A stretch of DNA of 64,000 bases from Flavobacterium filum DSM 17961 (GCF_000425465.1 NZ_AUDM01000007.1:119016-183015); one strand, 5' to 3'; positions 17,035 through 27,063 are shown, numbered from the stretch's first letter. Notes: generated from the letters alone by a model not told the origin. Numbers and translations: made by a program.

Positions 17035-18924
17035 ATGGAAGAAAAAAAATTAGACGTCAACTCGATTATCGGATTCGGATTAATATTCCTGATTCTGATT
17101 TGGGTCATGTACAACAGTCAGCAAAACGAAGTAAAGGAAAAAGCAAAAAAGGCACAACAAGAAAAAGTTGAGACCAAAGGAAAAACTACTCCGGTCAAAG
17201 TAGCCGAAACAAATGTAAAAACAGTTGCCCCAGTTAGCGATTCTATTCAAGCAGCTCAATTACAAAGTAGTTTAGGGTCTTTTGCTTATTCAGCTTCTCT
17301 TCCTTCTGCAAAAAATGATTTTACAACCATTGAAAATGAAGTGGCTCGTTTAAAAATTGCAAATAAAGGAGGTTACATCGTTGAAGCCGAAATGAAAGAA
17401 TTTGAACAATTCCAAAAAGGTTCAGGTAAAAAAGTGCATTTGATTAAAGACGGGAATGCAGATTTTAATATTGAATTAAAAACTAACGATAATCGAACGT
17501 TAAATACAAAAGATTTATTTTTCGAGCCTACGTTAACAAAGGAAGGTAAAAACCAAGTTGTTTCTTTAAAACTAAAAGCTGGAAATAATCAATACTTGGA
17601 GTACCGATATGTATTGAAACCAAACGAATATATGCTTGATTTTGCTATTCGTTCACAAGGTTTAAATACGGTTTTAAATACCTCCAATCCGTTAAATTTA
17701 GATTGGAAAATCAAAACGTATCGCAATGAGAAAAGTGTAAGCTATGAAAATCGTTACACTGAACTTATTTTTGAATATGAAGGTGGGAAAGACGATTATT
17801 TAGGACAAGGTGCTTCAACCTCTGATGAACCGGTAGAGGTGTCGTACATAGCTTTCAAACAACATTTCTTTACATCTGTTTTAATGACGGATACACCTTT
17901 TGAAAAAGCAATTGTAGTTTCAGAAAATTTAGTAAAAGATGAAGAGAAAGATACTTTGTTTACCAAACAATTCAAAGCAACTGTACCATTAGCTTTTAAA
18001 AATGGTGAAGTGAATTATAATATGAATTGGTATTATGGACCAACTGATTATCATATTTTAAATGATTACGATAAAAACTTAGATGAAATTGTACCGTTGG
18101 GATGGGGAATTTTCGGTTGGATAAACCGTTATATTTTTATTCCAACATTTGATTTTCTGATTTTGTTTTTACCTTTCGGTATTGCGATTATTGTATTAAC
18201 GATTTTGGTCAGAATTGTAATGTCACCGGTAACCTATAAATCGTATTTGTCTCAAGCAAAAATGAAGGTTTTACGTCCGGAAATCCAAGAATTAAATACC
18301 AAATTCGGCAAAGATCCAATGAAGAAACAACAAGAAACCATGAAGTTGTATTCTAAAGCGGGAGTAAACCCAATGGCGGGATGTTTACCGGCTTTAATGC
18401 AAATTCCGGTGTTTTATGCGTTGTTTAGTTTCTTCCCATCAGCAATTGATTTACGTCAAAAAAGTTTCCTTTGGGCAGATGATTTGTCGTCATTTGATTC
18501 CGTTATTAGCTTACCGTTTTACATTCCATTTTATGGTAATCACGTGAGTTTATTTCCTATCTTGGCTTCTATCGCAATTTTCTTTTACATGAAAATGACA
18601 ACGGGTGATCAAGCCATGAGTGCACCACCACAAGAAGGTATGCCGGATATGGGCAAAATCATGAAAATGATGATTTATTTGTCACCTATCATGATGTTGT
18701 TTTTCTTCAACAATTTTGCTTCCGGTTTGAGTTTATATTACTTTGTTTCCAATGCCATTACTATTGGAATCATGTTGGTGATTAAAAATTATATCATTAA
18801 TGAGGATAAAATTCATGCTCAAATTCAAGAAAATAAAACTAAGCCTAAATCTATGAATCGTTTCCAACGCAAAATGCAAGAAATGATGGAAGAAGCTGAA
18901 AAACAAAAGAAATTGAAAAAGTAA
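17035..18924 (+). CDS. yidC: Membrane protein insertase YidC
   Basis: A 629-residue insertase for inner-membrane proteins, with an N-terminal membrane anchor (IIGFGLIFLILIWVMYNS), a large periplasmic domain at about 60-360, and the conserved C-terminal membrane core from about residue 360 (FDFLILFLPFGIAIIVLTILVRIVMSP). Family features of the core are VTYKSYLSQAKMKVLRPEIQELNTKFGKDPMKKQQETMKLYSKAGVNPMAGCLPALMQIPVFYALF and the basic C-terminal tail (MQEMMEEAEKQKKLKK), which contacts ribosomes. It is in the usual order after pyrG in flavobacteria. Confidence 0.97.
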   Translation: MEEKKLDVNSIIGFGLIFLILIWVMYNSQQNEVKEKAKKAQQEKVETKGKTTPVKVAETNVKTVAPVSDSIQAAQLQSSLGSFAYSASLPSAKNDFTTIENEVARLKIANKGGYIVEAEMKEFEQFQKGSGKKVHLIKDGNADFNIELKTNDNRTLNTKDLFFEPTLTKEGKNQVVSLKLKAGNNQYLEYRYVLKPNEYMLDFAIRSQGLNTVLNTSNPLNLDWKIKTYRNEKSVSYENRYTELIFEYEGGKDDYLGQGASTSDEPVEVSYIAFKQHFFTSVLMTDTPFEKAIVVSENLVKDEEKDTLFTKQFKATVPLAFKNGEVNYNMNWYYGPTDYHILNDYDKNLDEIVPLGWGIFGWINRYIFIPTFDFLILFLPFGIAIIVLTILVRIVMSPVTYKSYLSQAKMKVLRPEIQELNTKFGKDPMKKQQETMKLYSKAGVNPMAGCLPALMQIPVFYALFSFFPSAIDLRQKSFLWADDLSSFDSVISLPFYIPFYGNHVSLFPILASIAIFFYMKMTTGDQAMSAPPQEGMPDMGKIMKMMIYLSPIMMLFFFNNFASGLSLYYFVSNAITIGIMLVIKNYIINEDKIHAQIQENKTKPKSMNRFQRKMQEMMEEAEKQKKLKK

Positions 18925-18932
18925 ATTCATTT

Positions 18933-18962
18933 AAGCCCTAAATTTGTTTGGGGCTTTTTTTT
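18933..18962 (+). terminator. Rho-independent terminator after yidC
   Basis: Stem AAGCCC / GGGCTT with a long T-run, 9 bases beyond the yidC stop. Confidence 0.8.
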
Positions 18963-19142
18963 ACAAAATAAACATGGAATTAAAATAGCTTTGTATGTTT
19001 TAGTTTTCAATTAATAAATGAAGTAATACAGATGATATTTTTTTGTATTTTGTAAATATTTGAGAACTACATTTTGTGTAGTAAGAGTAATTCTTTTTAT
19101 AGTTTAAAACATTTTCAAGTCTAAAAATTCACAAGTAAAACC

Positions 19143-19176
19143 ATAAAAAAAGCCCCGAATTATCGGAGCTTTTCTT
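19143..19176 (-). terminator. Rho-independent terminator after the fasciclin gene
   Basis: On the minus strand AGCTCCGATAATTCGGGGCT followed by a T-run (plus-strand A-run at 19145-19151), 20 bases beyond the stop codon. The 160 bases between this and the yidC terminator hold nothing I can identify. Confidence 0.75.
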
Positions 19177-19195
19177 TTTCATAGCAATAAGATTA

Positions 19196-20185
19196 TTAAG
19201 ATCCTGGTAAAAGAACTCTGTTTAAAACATGTATTACACCGTTTGCTGCTTGTACGTCAACAGCAATGATTCCAGATGCTCTGTCAGCACCGTCAGTTAC
19301 ATTTGCAATATTTCCACCTGTACCTGGTAAAGTAATATCAAATGTTGCAGATGAACCTAATAAAGTAGGAACTGTAGTAACCCCATTAGGTGTTAATCCA
19401 CTAGATAATACATTTCCAAAAGCACCACTGGCAACATGGTATTTTAATACCGCATCTAATGTTGGTTCTGGAATTGCAGCTAAATCCGCTGCTCCCAATT
19501 CAGATAATAAACTTACAAAAGCATCATTGGTAGGAGCAAATACTGTAAATGGTCCCGCACTGCTTAAAGCAGTTACAAAATCAGTAGTATTACCTTCTCT
19601 TGTTAATGCAGCTTGTAATATATCAAAATTTGGATCTGCAACAGCAAATGTTACCACAGTTGGTAATGCAATTACAGCATCTACAATGTGTACAACACCA
19701 TTTGAAGCAATTACATTTGCAGTTGTAACAGTTGCAACCCCATTTAATTTAACACCTGAAGATTTGTTTACATACATACTCAATGTGTTTCCTGTTGAAG
19801 TACCACCAACAGTTGCAGAAGTTTTGATGTATCCTGCATCTGGAAGTTGAGCTGCCTGAACGTTACCCGCTACAACATGGTTTAATAATACTTGTTTCAA
19901 AACATCAACAGGTACAGCGTTTAAATTTGCAAATCCATTTGCACTTAAAAAAGAAGCAAAAGCTTCATTTGTTGGAGCAAATACTGTGTAAGAACCAGCA
20001 CCACTTAAAGTTGAAGTTAATCCAGCTCTTTCTAATGCGGCAACTAAAGAGCTTAAATTTTCATTTTTGGAAGCAATTCCGGCAATTGTGTTGTCATTTG
20101 ATGAAGAATCATCATCACTACATGAAAATGCAACAACTGCAAAAATAGCTACAAAAGCTGTTTTTAATAAATTTAATTTTTTCAT
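19196..20185 (-). CDS. Lipoprotein with two fasciclin (FAS1) domains
   Basis: A 329-residue lipoprotein (MKKLNLLKTAFVAIFAVVAFSCSDDD, lipid anchor Cys22, followed by a Ser/Asp-rich linker). Two FAS1 repeats follow, at about 38-178 and 184-329. Each has the H1 motif (YTVFAPTNEAFASFL and FTVFAPTNDAFVSLL) and the H2-type ending (NGVVHIVDAVIALP and NGVIHVLNRVLLP). FAS1 domains mediate adhesion or carbohydrate/matrix contact, and the anchor places it in the envelope. It is monocistronic with a TATCTTTG promoter box and its own terminator. Confidence 0.9.
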   Translation of the reverse strand: MKKLNLLKTAFVAIFAVVAFSCSDDDSSSNDNTIAGIASKNENLSSLVAALERAGLTSTLSGAGSYTVFAPTNEAFASFLSANGFANLNAVPVDVLKQVLLNHVVAGNVQAAQLPDAGYIKTSATVGGTSTGNTLSMYVNKSSGVKLNGVATVTTANVIASNGVVHIVDAVIALPTVVTFAVADPNFDILQAALTREGNTTDFVTALSSAGPFTVFAPTNDAFVSLLSELGAADLAAIPEPTLDAVLKYHVASGAFGNVLSSGLTPNGVTTVPTLLGSSATFDITLPGTGGNIANVTDGADRASGIIAVDVQAANGVIHVLNRVLLPGS

Positions 20186-20211
20186 AGATTATGAGTTTTT
20201 ATTGTTCTCTA

Positions 20212-20219
20212 CAAAGATA
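20212..20219 (-). promoter_or_regulatory. -7 box TATCTTTG for the fasciclin gene
   Basis: Exact TAnnTTTG on the minus strand, 26 bases upstream of the ATG at 20185. Confidence 0.5.
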
Positions 20220-20389
20220 TACATTTTTTTATATTGTTTAATTATTTTGTTTAAATGATAAACAAAAAATAAATCAAAATACCGTGTAAAAATTTTAAAA
20301 ACCCTTTATTTTATGGAATTTTACGATTATTCATTGTTAATAACTTTGTTTAATTTTAACACAAATTTAATAAACAAAATATAAAAAAA

Positions 20390-21760
20390 TCAATTTTTGA
20401 AGAGTTTAAAAACAATAAATGTTGACTTTAAAAGATAAATTCCGCTCAATAATTCATTAGAAATTGTATTATAACCATTTTTTAATTCTAATGTAGTGAT
20501 TTTTTGTCCGGTTATGGTATAAAGTTCAAATGATGTAGTATTGGTTAAACCCTCCACCCAAATTTGCCCGCTATTTGTTTGAATGATTTGAGGTTTTTTA
20601 TTTTCTTCTTTGTTTATTGATAAATTTTCTTCCATAAATAACCATTGATAGGCGGCACCGAATTCATTTCGCCAATAACTTTCTGAATGTGTTCCATTAG
20701 CATCAATCTTAGTAAACGTATTGTTGGTTGTTAAACCGTTGTTTTGCATGTTTGTTCTGATGGTGGTTATGTTGGGCACCATTGTGGAAGATTCATTTTG
20801 CCCCGCAACAAAATAAACTCTGTGTTGATTTAAATTTGCAACGGAACTTATATAAGTAGTTAATGGAGCTAAAGCGAACCAATAAGCCGGACTAAACGAA
20901 CCGATTTTCCGAAATGCATTTGGATACTCACAGGCACCATAGGTTGCTATCAGAGCTCCCATCGAACTTCCGATAAGTGCATTCATTTCTGGCTCAGGTC
21001 GAGTTCTGAAATTTTCATCTATATAAGGTTTGAGTGTTTCAGCAACAAAAGCCATGTACGCATCTCCTTGTCCACCACCATATTGAGCATTTACCCATGG
21101 CGAATATTCATTTAATCGTTCTCCTCCTCCGTTGTCAATTCCCACAACTATTGCTCCGTAATCTCCTTGATTAAACAAATTGTTTAAGGTTTCATCAACT
21201 TGCCATTCTCCGGAAAATGAAGTTTGATTGTCAAATAGGTTTTGACCATCTTTCATATAAAGTACCGGATAGTGTTTGGTGGAAGTAAAATAATCCGGTG
21301 GCAGATACAACCAGATTCTTCGGTTCCGGTTGAGTTGTGGCATAAAGAAACTCGGACTCAAAATTTGTACATTTGAAGCGGCTGTACTATTATTTCCTCC
21401 ACCTAAGTCTTCCCAAGAAAGAATACTCAAATTAATCGTTTGTGGATTTCCCGTAAACGTAAAGGAGCGATTGGGTAAAAAACCACCATTGGCATTTCCT
21501 TCCACAGTTGGCCAACTTCCACGCGTAAATTTGTATTCAACGGTTCCCGTTCCTTCCGGAATAGTAATTTGAAAGGCTCCTAAACCATCCGGTTGCATAA
21601 TGAATGCCGAATTACCTGGAGTCCAATTATTGATGCTTCCGGCCAAATAAATTGTTGCTCCAAGCGGAGTATTATTCGGTATAGAAGTAATTCTCAATGT
21701 TACTTGAGCTTGAAGTAAAAGCGAAGAAATTAAAAAACTGAATAGACTTATTTTTCTCAT
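20390..21760 (-). CDS. Secreted esterase (enterochelin-esterase-like) with T9SS sorting domain
   Basis: A 456-residue secreted protein. A signal peptide (MRKISLFSFLISSLLLQAQ) is followed at about 20-115 by a starch-binding-like beta domain (VTLRITSIPNNTPLGATIYLAGSINNWTPG). An alpha/beta hydrolase of the esterase D/enterochelin esterase family spans about 130-390, with LPPDYFTSTKHYPVLYMKDGQNLFDN and the nucleophile elbow GSSMGA (Ser266). The C-terminal 55 residues (SFELYTITGQKITTLELKNG, LLSGIYLLK) match a type A T9SS sorting domain, so the enzyme is exported or attached to the cell surface. Substrate unknown, probably an ester in a glycan or siderophore. Confidence 0.85.
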   Translation of the reverse strand: MRKISLFSFLISSLLLQAQVTLRITSIPNNTPLGATIYLAGSINNWTPGNSAFIMQPDGLGAFQITIPEGTGTVEYKFTRGSWPTVEGNANGGFLPNRSFTFTGNPQTINLSILSWEDLGGGNNSTAASNVQILSPSFFMPQLNRNRRIWLYLPPDYFTSTKHYPVLYMKDGQNLFDNQTSFSGEWQVDETLNNLFNQGDYGAIVVGIDNGGGERLNEYSPWVNAQYGGGQGDAYMAFVAETLKPYIDENFRTRPEPEMNALIGSSMGALIATYGACEYPNAFRKIGSFSPAYWFALAPLTTYISSVANLNQHRVYFVAGQNESSTMVPNITTIRTNMQNNGLTTNNTFTKIDANGTHSESYWRNEFGAAYQWLFMEENLSINKEENKKPQIIQTNSGQIWVEGLTNTTSFELYTITGQKITTLELKNGYNTISNELLSGIYLLKSTFIVFKLFKN

Positions 21761-21874
21761 AACTGTAGTAAAATTTCCATGATGCTCAAATTTAATAAAT
21801 TCGTTCGATTTTTCATTGACTTATACTATTTTTGTGAATACATAGTTATAATATTGAATTTTAAAATCACTCAC

Positions 21875-22615
21875 ATGCAAATTTCGAAACCTATTTTTTG
21901 GCTTTTTATTTTTTCAAATCTAATTTCTTTTGCTCAAGAAAAAACCAATCAATTGGATGAAAATGGAAATAAACATGGAAGTTGGAAAGGCTTTTATGAG
22001 GATACTAAAAACTTGAAATATGAAGGCGAGTTTAAAAACGGAAAAGAAGTTGGCTTGTTTACTTTTTATGACAATACAAAAGTAAAATCAATTGTGGCCA
22101 CTAGAGATTTTTCGGCCAATGACGGTTCTTGTTACACTATTTTTTTCAATGGAAAATTTAAAGTGAGTGAAGGTAAAGTAATCAACAAACAATTTGAAGG
22201 TGAATGGAAGTATTATCATTTTAAATCGCCTGACATTATGACCATTGAAAACTATAAAGAAGGAAAATTAAATGGCATCCGAAAAGTTTTTTTTAATAAT
22301 GGTCAATTGGCTGAAGAAACGAATTACCTAAATGGAATAAAAGAGGGAGCTTCTAAACGGTATGCAGAAAACGGTGTTATTTTAGAAGAAGCCAATTATA
22401 AAAATGATGAATACCATGGCATCGTAACGTTTCGCGATGCCACCGGAAAAAGTTATTCCACCGGAGAATATAAAAACGGAAAATCAGTTGGCATTTGGAA
22501 GTTTTATGAAAACAACAAATTGGTAAAACAAGAAAACCGTAGCGAAAAGAAAAAAGCCAAACCTAAAACGGCAGCCGGCGAAGCCAAAAGAAAAGTTAAA
22601 GCACAGAAACAGTAA
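21875..22615 (+). CDS. Exported YwqK/MORN-like repeat protein
   Basis: A 246-residue protein if started at the ATG at 21875, which gives a good signal peptide ([21 protein letters not shown]). The longer open frame from 21779 adds 32 residues with a second hydrophobic stretch and no support. The mature part is a series of short antiparallel repeats of the YwqK/MORN type ([65 protein letters not shown]). It ends in a Lys-rich tail. Such proteins are common in Bacteroidota; the YwqK antitoxin link is family naming only and no toxin is adjacent. Confidence 0.72.
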   Translation: MQISKPIFWLFIFSNLISFAQEKTNQLDENGNKHGSWKGFYEDTKNLKYEGEFKNGKEVGLFTFYDNTKVKSIVATRDFSANDGSCYTIFFNGKFKVSEGKVINKQFEGEWKYYHFKSPDIMTIENYKEGKLNGIRKVFFNNGQLAEETNYLNGIKEGASKRYAENGVILEEANYKNDEYHGIVTFRDATGKSYSTGEYKNGKSVGIWKFYENNKLVKQENRSEKKKAKPKTAAGEAKRKVKAQKQ

Positions 22616-22628
22616 TTTTAGAAATTCC

Positions 22629-22636
22629 TACCTTTG
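22629..22636 (+). promoter_or_regulatory. -7 box TACCTTTG for mnmA
   Basis: Exact TAnnTTTG, 14 bases before the mnmA ATG at 22651. Confidence 0.5.
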
Positions 22637-22650
22637 CAAAAACTTTTGAA

Positions 22651-23838
22651 ATGAAAAGAGTAGTAGTCGGACTTTCCGGCGGAGTGGATTCTAGTGTTGC
22701 GGCTTATTTGTTGAAAGAACAAGGTTACGAAGTTATCGGGTTATTTATGAAAAATTGGCACGATGATTCGGTAACCATTTCAAACGAATGTCCGTGGTTA
22801 GAAGATTCCAATGATGCTCTTTTAGTAGCTGAAAAATTAGGCATTCCTTTTCAAACCGTTGATTTAAGTGAACAATACAAAGACCGTATTGTCGATTATA
22901 TGTTCAAGGAATATGAAAATGGTAGAACACCAAATCCGGACGTGCTTTGCAATCGAGAAATCAAGTTTGATGTTTTTATGAAGATTGCTCTTTCGTTGGG
23001 AGCCGATTTTGTGGCCACCGGTCATTATTGCAGAAAAGGAACGATTCAAAAAGAAGGTAAAGAAATCTATCAATTGCTAGCCGGAATTGATGGCAATAAA
23101 GATCAATCGTATTTCTTATGTCAATTGTCACAAGAGCAATTGGCAAAAGCATTGTTTCCTATTGGCGAGTTAACTAAACCACAAGTACGAGAGATTGCCG
23201 CTCAATTGGATTTAATTACAGCCGAGAAAAAAGATTCCCAAGGGTTATGTTTTATCGGAAAAGTTCGCTTACCTGAATTTTTACAACAACAATTGCAACC
23301 TAAAGAGGGCATTATCATCGAAATCGATAAAAATGACTCCATTTACAGTCAACTTAAACCTACTTTTGATTCCTTGGAAGAACAGCTTCAATTTGATGCA
23401 CAACCCTTGACCTATCTTCCGACTATGGGTAAAATAGTTGGAAAACACCAAGGAGCTCATTATTATACCATCGGTCAACGAAGGGGACTGAATGTGGGAG
23501 GAACAAAAGAACCCCTTTTTATCATTCATACTGATGTAAAAACCAACACCATATATACCGGTCAAGGCCATGATCATCCCGGATTATATAGAACGACTTT
23601 AAAAGTAAATCCAGATGAAATTCACTGGATAAGAGAAGATTTACGTCTGAATAATGGTGAATCGATGAAGGTCTTAGCCCGAATCAGATACCGTCAAGCT
23701 CTGCAAAAAGCCACTTTACATCAATTTGAATCAGGATTGTATGTTGTTTTTGATGAACCACAATCAGCCATCACCGAAGGACAATTTGTAGCATGGAATA
23801 TTGATGTTGAATTGGTAGGTTCAGGAGTAATTTCGTAA
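22651..23838 (+). CDS. mnmA: tRNA-specific 2-thiouridylase
   Basis: A 395-residue ATP-dependent enzyme that thiolates U34 of tRNA-Lys, Glu and Gln. The PP-loop SGGVDSS is at 9-15. The catalytic cysteines are Cys100 ([14 protein letters not shown]) and Cys200 (SQGLCFIGK). The central PUA-like domain and C-terminal barrel are present ([39 protein letters not shown]). Length is slightly above the E. coli enzyme. The next gene, a secreted protease, starts 23 bases later, so it may lie on the same transcript although it is functionally unrelated. Confidence 0.97.
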   Translation: MKRVVVGLSGGVDSSVAAYLLKEQGYEVIGLFMKNWHDDSVTISNECPWLEDSNDALLVAEKLGIPFQTVDLSEQYKDRIVDYMFKEYENGRTPNPDVLCNREIKFDVFMKIALSLGADFVATGHYCRKGTIQKEGKEIYQLLAGIDGNKDQSYFLCQLSQEQLAKALFPIGELTKPQVREIAAQLDLITAEKKDSQGLCFIGKVRLPEFLQQQLQPKEGIIIEIDKNDSIYSQLKPTFDSLEEQLQFDAQPLTYLPTMGKIVGKHQGAHYYTIGQRRGLNVGGTKEPLFIIHTDVKTNTIYTGQGHDHPGLYRTTLKVNPDEIHWIREDLRLNNGESMKVLARIRYRQALQKATLHQFESGLYVVFDEPQSAITEGQFVAWNIDVELVGSGVIS

Positions 23839-23861
23839 CTTAGTGCCCAAACCAAATCAAA

Positions 23862-25475
23862 ATGAGAAAGTTATACCTTTTCTTTTTACTAATCATAGCT
23901 CAAATTTCTTTTGCACAAGAAGATGCTTGGGTTTATTTTACTGATAAGCAATCAGTGGATTATTATTTGCAAAACCCAATGGAAATGCTCTCTCAACGAG
24001 CATTGGATAGAAGGGCTAATCAAGGTATTTCACTTGACAGTAAAGATGTTCCGATTACGGCTTCCTATCGACAAGCTATAGAAAATCAAACAGGTATTAC
24101 TGTTCTGGCTCAATCTAAATGGATGAATTGTTTGCATGTAAGAGGTTCAATTGAGAACATTCAAGCGTTAACACAATTGCCTTTTGTAGCCGAAGTATTT
24201 TTTGCCGATCGAACGTTGAATACTGCGGGAAGACAATCTTCAAGCAATAAAATTAGTCAGGTGCAAAAAAATCTGGAAACCGAAGAAAATTTTCTTTACG
24301 GAAATTCTTCCAATCAAATTCAAATGTTAAATGGTCATTTGTTGCATCAAAATAATTATACCGGTGCCGGAAAAATTATTGCAGTAATGGACAACGGTTT
24401 TCCGGGAGTGAATAACATGTCTCCTTTTCAACGTTTAATGCAAAACAACCAAATTTTGGGAGGTTATGATTTTGTAAACCGTGATGAAAATGTTTATGAT
24501 GGAGGAACGCATGGCACATTAGTGCTATCTACCATGGGAGGATTTGTAGATAACCAACTGGTTGGAACCGCTCCAGATGCCGGCTATTATTTATTCAAAA
24601 CTGAGGCAACTGATTATGAAAATCCATTAGAAGAATCGTTGTGGGTAGAAGCGGCTGAAATGGCTGATAGTTTGGGTGTAGACATTATCAACACTTCTTT
24701 AGGTTACAGCACTTTTGACAATCCTGCCTATAATTATTCGTATGCTGATATGAATGGAGTAACAACCTTTAGTAGTAGAGGTGCTGATATTGCTTTTTCC
24801 AGAGGAATATTCATAGTGACTTCTGCAGGGAATTCGGGCAGTGGTTCATGGTTATACATAGCAACCCCTGCAGATGCTATCAATACGTTAACAGTTGGTG
24901 CCGTGAATGCTGCCGGAAATTACGCTTCTTTTAGTTCAATTGGTCCATCATCGGATTTACGCATCAAACCTGATGTAGTTGCTCAAGGAGTGAGTTCAAT
25001 TGTCGCCACAGCATCAGGTACTATTTCTTCCGCAAATGGTACTTCTTTTTCCGGTCCTATAACGGCAGGATTAGTGGCATGCTTATGGCAAGCGTTGCCA
25101 CAAAAAACCAATGTAGAATTGTTAAACATCATTCGTGAATCTGCTCATTTGTTTCAAAATCCAACGGCTCAATTAGGGTACGGAATTCCGAATTTTAATT
25201 TAGCTCTAGAAAATGCACTGGCTTTATGGGAGGTAAAAACCAATAAAGTTAAGGTTTATCCTAATCCGGTAGCTGATCAATTAACACTAATTTTACCTTC
25301 AGAAAATACAAATGCTACTTTTGAGCTTTATAATCAATTAGGGCAGTTAATTTTCCAATCTTCTATACTTTCAACACAAAAAAGTATTGATTTTCAAGCT
25401 TTTTCATCCGGAGTATACTTTTATAAAATTAAATCTCAAAGTGAAGAAGTTCAAGGTAAATTAATCAAAAAGTAA
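23862..25475 (+). CDS. Secreted S8 subtilisin-like protease with T9SS sorting domain
   Basis: A 537-residue secreted protease with a signal peptide (MRKLYLFFLLIIAQISFAQ) and a propeptide-like region at about 20-160. The catalytic triad is Asp177 (IIAVMDNGFPG), His217 (GGTHGTLVLSTMGG) and Ser395 (NGTSFSGPITAGL), with the oxyanion Asn324 in TSAGNSG. The C-terminal 80 residues (VKVYPNPVADQLTLILP, FELYNQLGQLIF, FSSGVYFYKIKS) are a type A T9SS sorting domain. The enzyme is therefore exported through the type IX system. All triad residues are present, so it should be active. Confidence 0.93.
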   Translation: MRKLYLFFLLIIAQISFAQEDAWVYFTDKQSVDYYLQNPMEMLSQRALDRRANQGISLDSKDVPITASYRQAIENQTGITVLAQSKWMNCLHVRGSIENIQALTQLPFVAEVFFADRTLNTAGRQSSSNKISQVQKNLETEENFLYGNSSNQIQMLNGHLLHQNNYTGAGKIIAVMDNGFPGVNNMSPFQRLMQNNQILGGYDFVNRDENVYDGGTHGTLVLSTMGGFVDNQLVGTAPDAGYYLFKTEATDYENPLEESLWVEAAEMADSLGVDIINTSLGYSTFDNPAYNYSYADMNGVTTFSSRGADIAFSRGIFIVTSAGNSGSGSWLYIATPADAINTLTVGAVNAAGNYASFSSIGPSSDLRIKPDVVAQGVSSIVATASGTISSANGTSFSGPITAGLVACLWQALPQKTNVELLNIIRESAHLFQNPTAQLGYGIPNFNLALENALALWEVKTNKVKVYPNPVADQLTLILPSENTNATFELYNQLGQLIFQSSILSTQKSIDFQAFSSGVYFYKIKSQSEEVQGKLIKK

Positions 25476-25489
25476 GCTATACACCTTTC

Positions 25490-26428
25490 ATGAATAGAAT
25501 AACTACACTTTTCAATATACAATATCCGATTATTCAAGGGGGAATGATTTGGAACAGCGGTTACAAATTAGCCAGTGCGGTGAGTAATGCCGGTGGTTTA
25601 GGCTTAATTGGTGCCGGTTCGATGTATCCTGATGTTTTGCGTGAACACATTCAGAAATGCAAAAAAGCAACCGATAAACCTTTTGGTGTTAATGTACCGA
25701 TGTTGTATCCCAACATTGAAGAAATCATGCAAATTATTGTAGAAGAAGGCGTGAAAATTGTTTTTACTTCTGCTGGAAACCCGAAAACGTGGACTTCTTT
25801 TTTAAAAGAAAATGGAATTACTGTGGTTCACGTAGTGAGTAGTTCTAAATTTGCCTTAAAAGCCCAAGAGGCTGGGGTGGATGCCGTTGTTGCCGAAGGT
25901 TTTGAAGCAGGTGGACACAATGGAAGAGAAGAAACTACTACCTTGACCTTGATTCCGATGGTGAAAGAAAATATTTCCATCCCTTTAATTGCGGCTGGCG
26001 GAATTGCGACCGGAAGAGGAATGTTGGCGGCTATGATTTTGGGTGCCGATGGCGTACAAATGGGTAGTCGTTTTGCGGCTTCAGTGGAAAGTTCGGCACA
26101 TCAAAATTTCAAACAGACAATTATTGATACCAAAGAAGGGGATACGTTGGTTACCTTAAAAGAACTCGCTCCTGTACGTTTGATTAAGAATAAGTTTTTT
26201 AACGATTTACAAGAGTTGTATGCAAAATGTCCAACCACCGAAGAATTAAAAGCATTATTAGGGCGAGCTCGAGCCAAACGCGGCATGTTTGAAGGCGATT
26301 TAGTGGAAGGTGAATTAGAAATCGGTCAAATTGCCGGATTAATTCATGATATTATACCGGTCAAAGAAATTATCGATTCAGTAATACAAGAATTTGAAAT
26401 GGCTAAGAAGGAAGCAGTTTTACTATAA
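25490..26428 (+). CDS. FMN-dependent nitronate monooxygenase / enoyl reductase-like oxidoreductase
   Basis: A 312-residue TIM-barrel FMN oxidoreductase of the 2-nitropropane dioxygenase/FabK family. Visible landmarks are the N-terminal IQYPIIQGGMIWNSGYKLASAVSNAGGLGLIGAGSM, the DAVVAEGFEAGGHNGRE segment with the histidine near the flavin, and IPLIAAGGIATGRGMLAAMILGADGVQMGSRFAAS (phosphate-binding). The last 90 residues contain an insert seen in both subfamilies. Whether it acts on nitronates or on enoyl-ACP cannot be settled; no other fatty-acid gene is near. Confidence 0.85.
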   Translation: MNRITTLFNIQYPIIQGGMIWNSGYKLASAVSNAGGLGLIGAGSMYPDVLREHIQKCKKATDKPFGVNVPMLYPNIEEIMQIIVEEGVKIVFTSAGNPKTWTSFLKENGITVVHVVSSSKFALKAQEAGVDAVVAEGFEAGGHNGREETTTLTLIPMVKENISIPLIAAGGIATGRGMLAAMILGADGVQMGSRFAASVESSAHQNFKQTIIDTKEGDTLVTLKELAPVRLIKNKFFNDLQELYAKCPTTEELKALLGRARAKRGMFEGDLVEGELEIGQIAGLIHDIIPVKEIIDSVIQEFEMAKKEAVLL

Positions 26429-26442
26429 TTTTATAGTATTTT

Positions 26443-26724
26443 TTATTGTTTAAAAAATCTTTTTGTGTGCAGAATTTTTAAAATGTAAATTACATTTCCT
26501 TCGACCATAAAATGTATTCCAAATGGGAAATTTTCAAAGAGAGCAATTCGGATAATGGAATATCGTTTAGAAAAATGTAAAGGATTTTCTTTAATATACT
26601 GCAAAGTCTTCTTAAAATCCTCTTCATATCGATTACCTAATTCAATGGAAATATCGTCATAGTAGTCAATACCTTTTTGATAATCAAGATGAGCATTATC
26701 GTCAAAAAGCAAAATATGACTCAT
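26443..26724 (-). CDS. RelE/ParE-superfamily toxin
   Basis: A 93-residue protein with the fold pattern of the RelE/ParE toxins: a start helix pair (HLDYQKGIDYYDDISIELGNRYEEDFKKTLQYIKENPLHF), then a beta sheet beginning RYSIIRIALFENFPFGIHFMVEGNVIYILKILHTKRF. The RI-x-x-x-x-FPF-x-I-x-F segment is typical of the ParE branch. The start overlaps the 3' end of the antitoxin-like gene by four bases, as in TA operons. The target (ribosome-bound mRNA or gyrase) cannot be told from sequence. Confidence 0.8.
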   Translation of the reverse strand: MSHILLFDDNAHLDYQKGIDYYDDISIELGNRYEEDFKKTLQYIKENPLHFSKRYSIIRIALFENFPFGIHFMVEGNVIYILKILHTKRFFKQ

Positions 26725-26975
26725 TTTCTTTTGATTTTTGCGAAAAACGCTTCTTCATTTACATAACTGTTTTGACCGTTTTCGTGTTTCGCCAAAAGTT
26801 CATCCATTTCTTTTTTATATGCGTCAGAAATTTCAAAACTATTTGCTTTTTCTTTTAAAACTTGCTCCATAAAATTTTTGAGTTTTCTACCTTCTCTTTC
26901 AGCCATAATACTCAGCAATGCAAGTGTTTGATTATCTAGAGCAACTTCTTTTCTGTTTTTTTCTTGTTGTAGCAT
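26721..26975 (-). CDS. Antitoxin-like protein partner of the RelE/ParE toxin
   Basis: An 84-residue hydrophilic, helix-rich protein (MLQQEKNRKEVALDNQTLALLSIMAEREGRKLKNFMEQVLKEKANSFE) upstream of and overlapping the toxin gene. The first part could form a ribbon-helix-helix DNA-binding domain, with the C-terminal half (AYKKEMDELLAKHENG) free to wrap the toxin. This order and overlap fit a type II antitoxin. Its AT-rich upstream region (26976-27060) has palindromic ATATACG repeats that could be an operator. Confidence 0.7.
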   Translation of the reverse strand: MLQQEKNRKEVALDNQTLALLSIMAEREGRKLKNFMEQVLKEKANSFEISDAYKKEMDELLAKHENGQNSYVNEEAFFAKIKRK

Positions 26976-27063
26976 TATTATATAATTTACGGTAAATATA
27001 CGTATAATATATGTATAATTTACATTATCTCATCATTTTTTAAGCTACCAAAATTTAGAACAT

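Noticed and set aside
19266..19850. 194-codon plus-strand frame opposite the fasciclin gene
   Set aside because: Antisense shadow of a well-supported lipoprotein gene; Ala/Val-rich frame caused by its codon usage.
21779..21874. Upstream start for the YwqK-like protein
   Set aside because: The ATG at 21875 gives a proper signal peptide; the extension has a second unneeded hydrophobic stretch.
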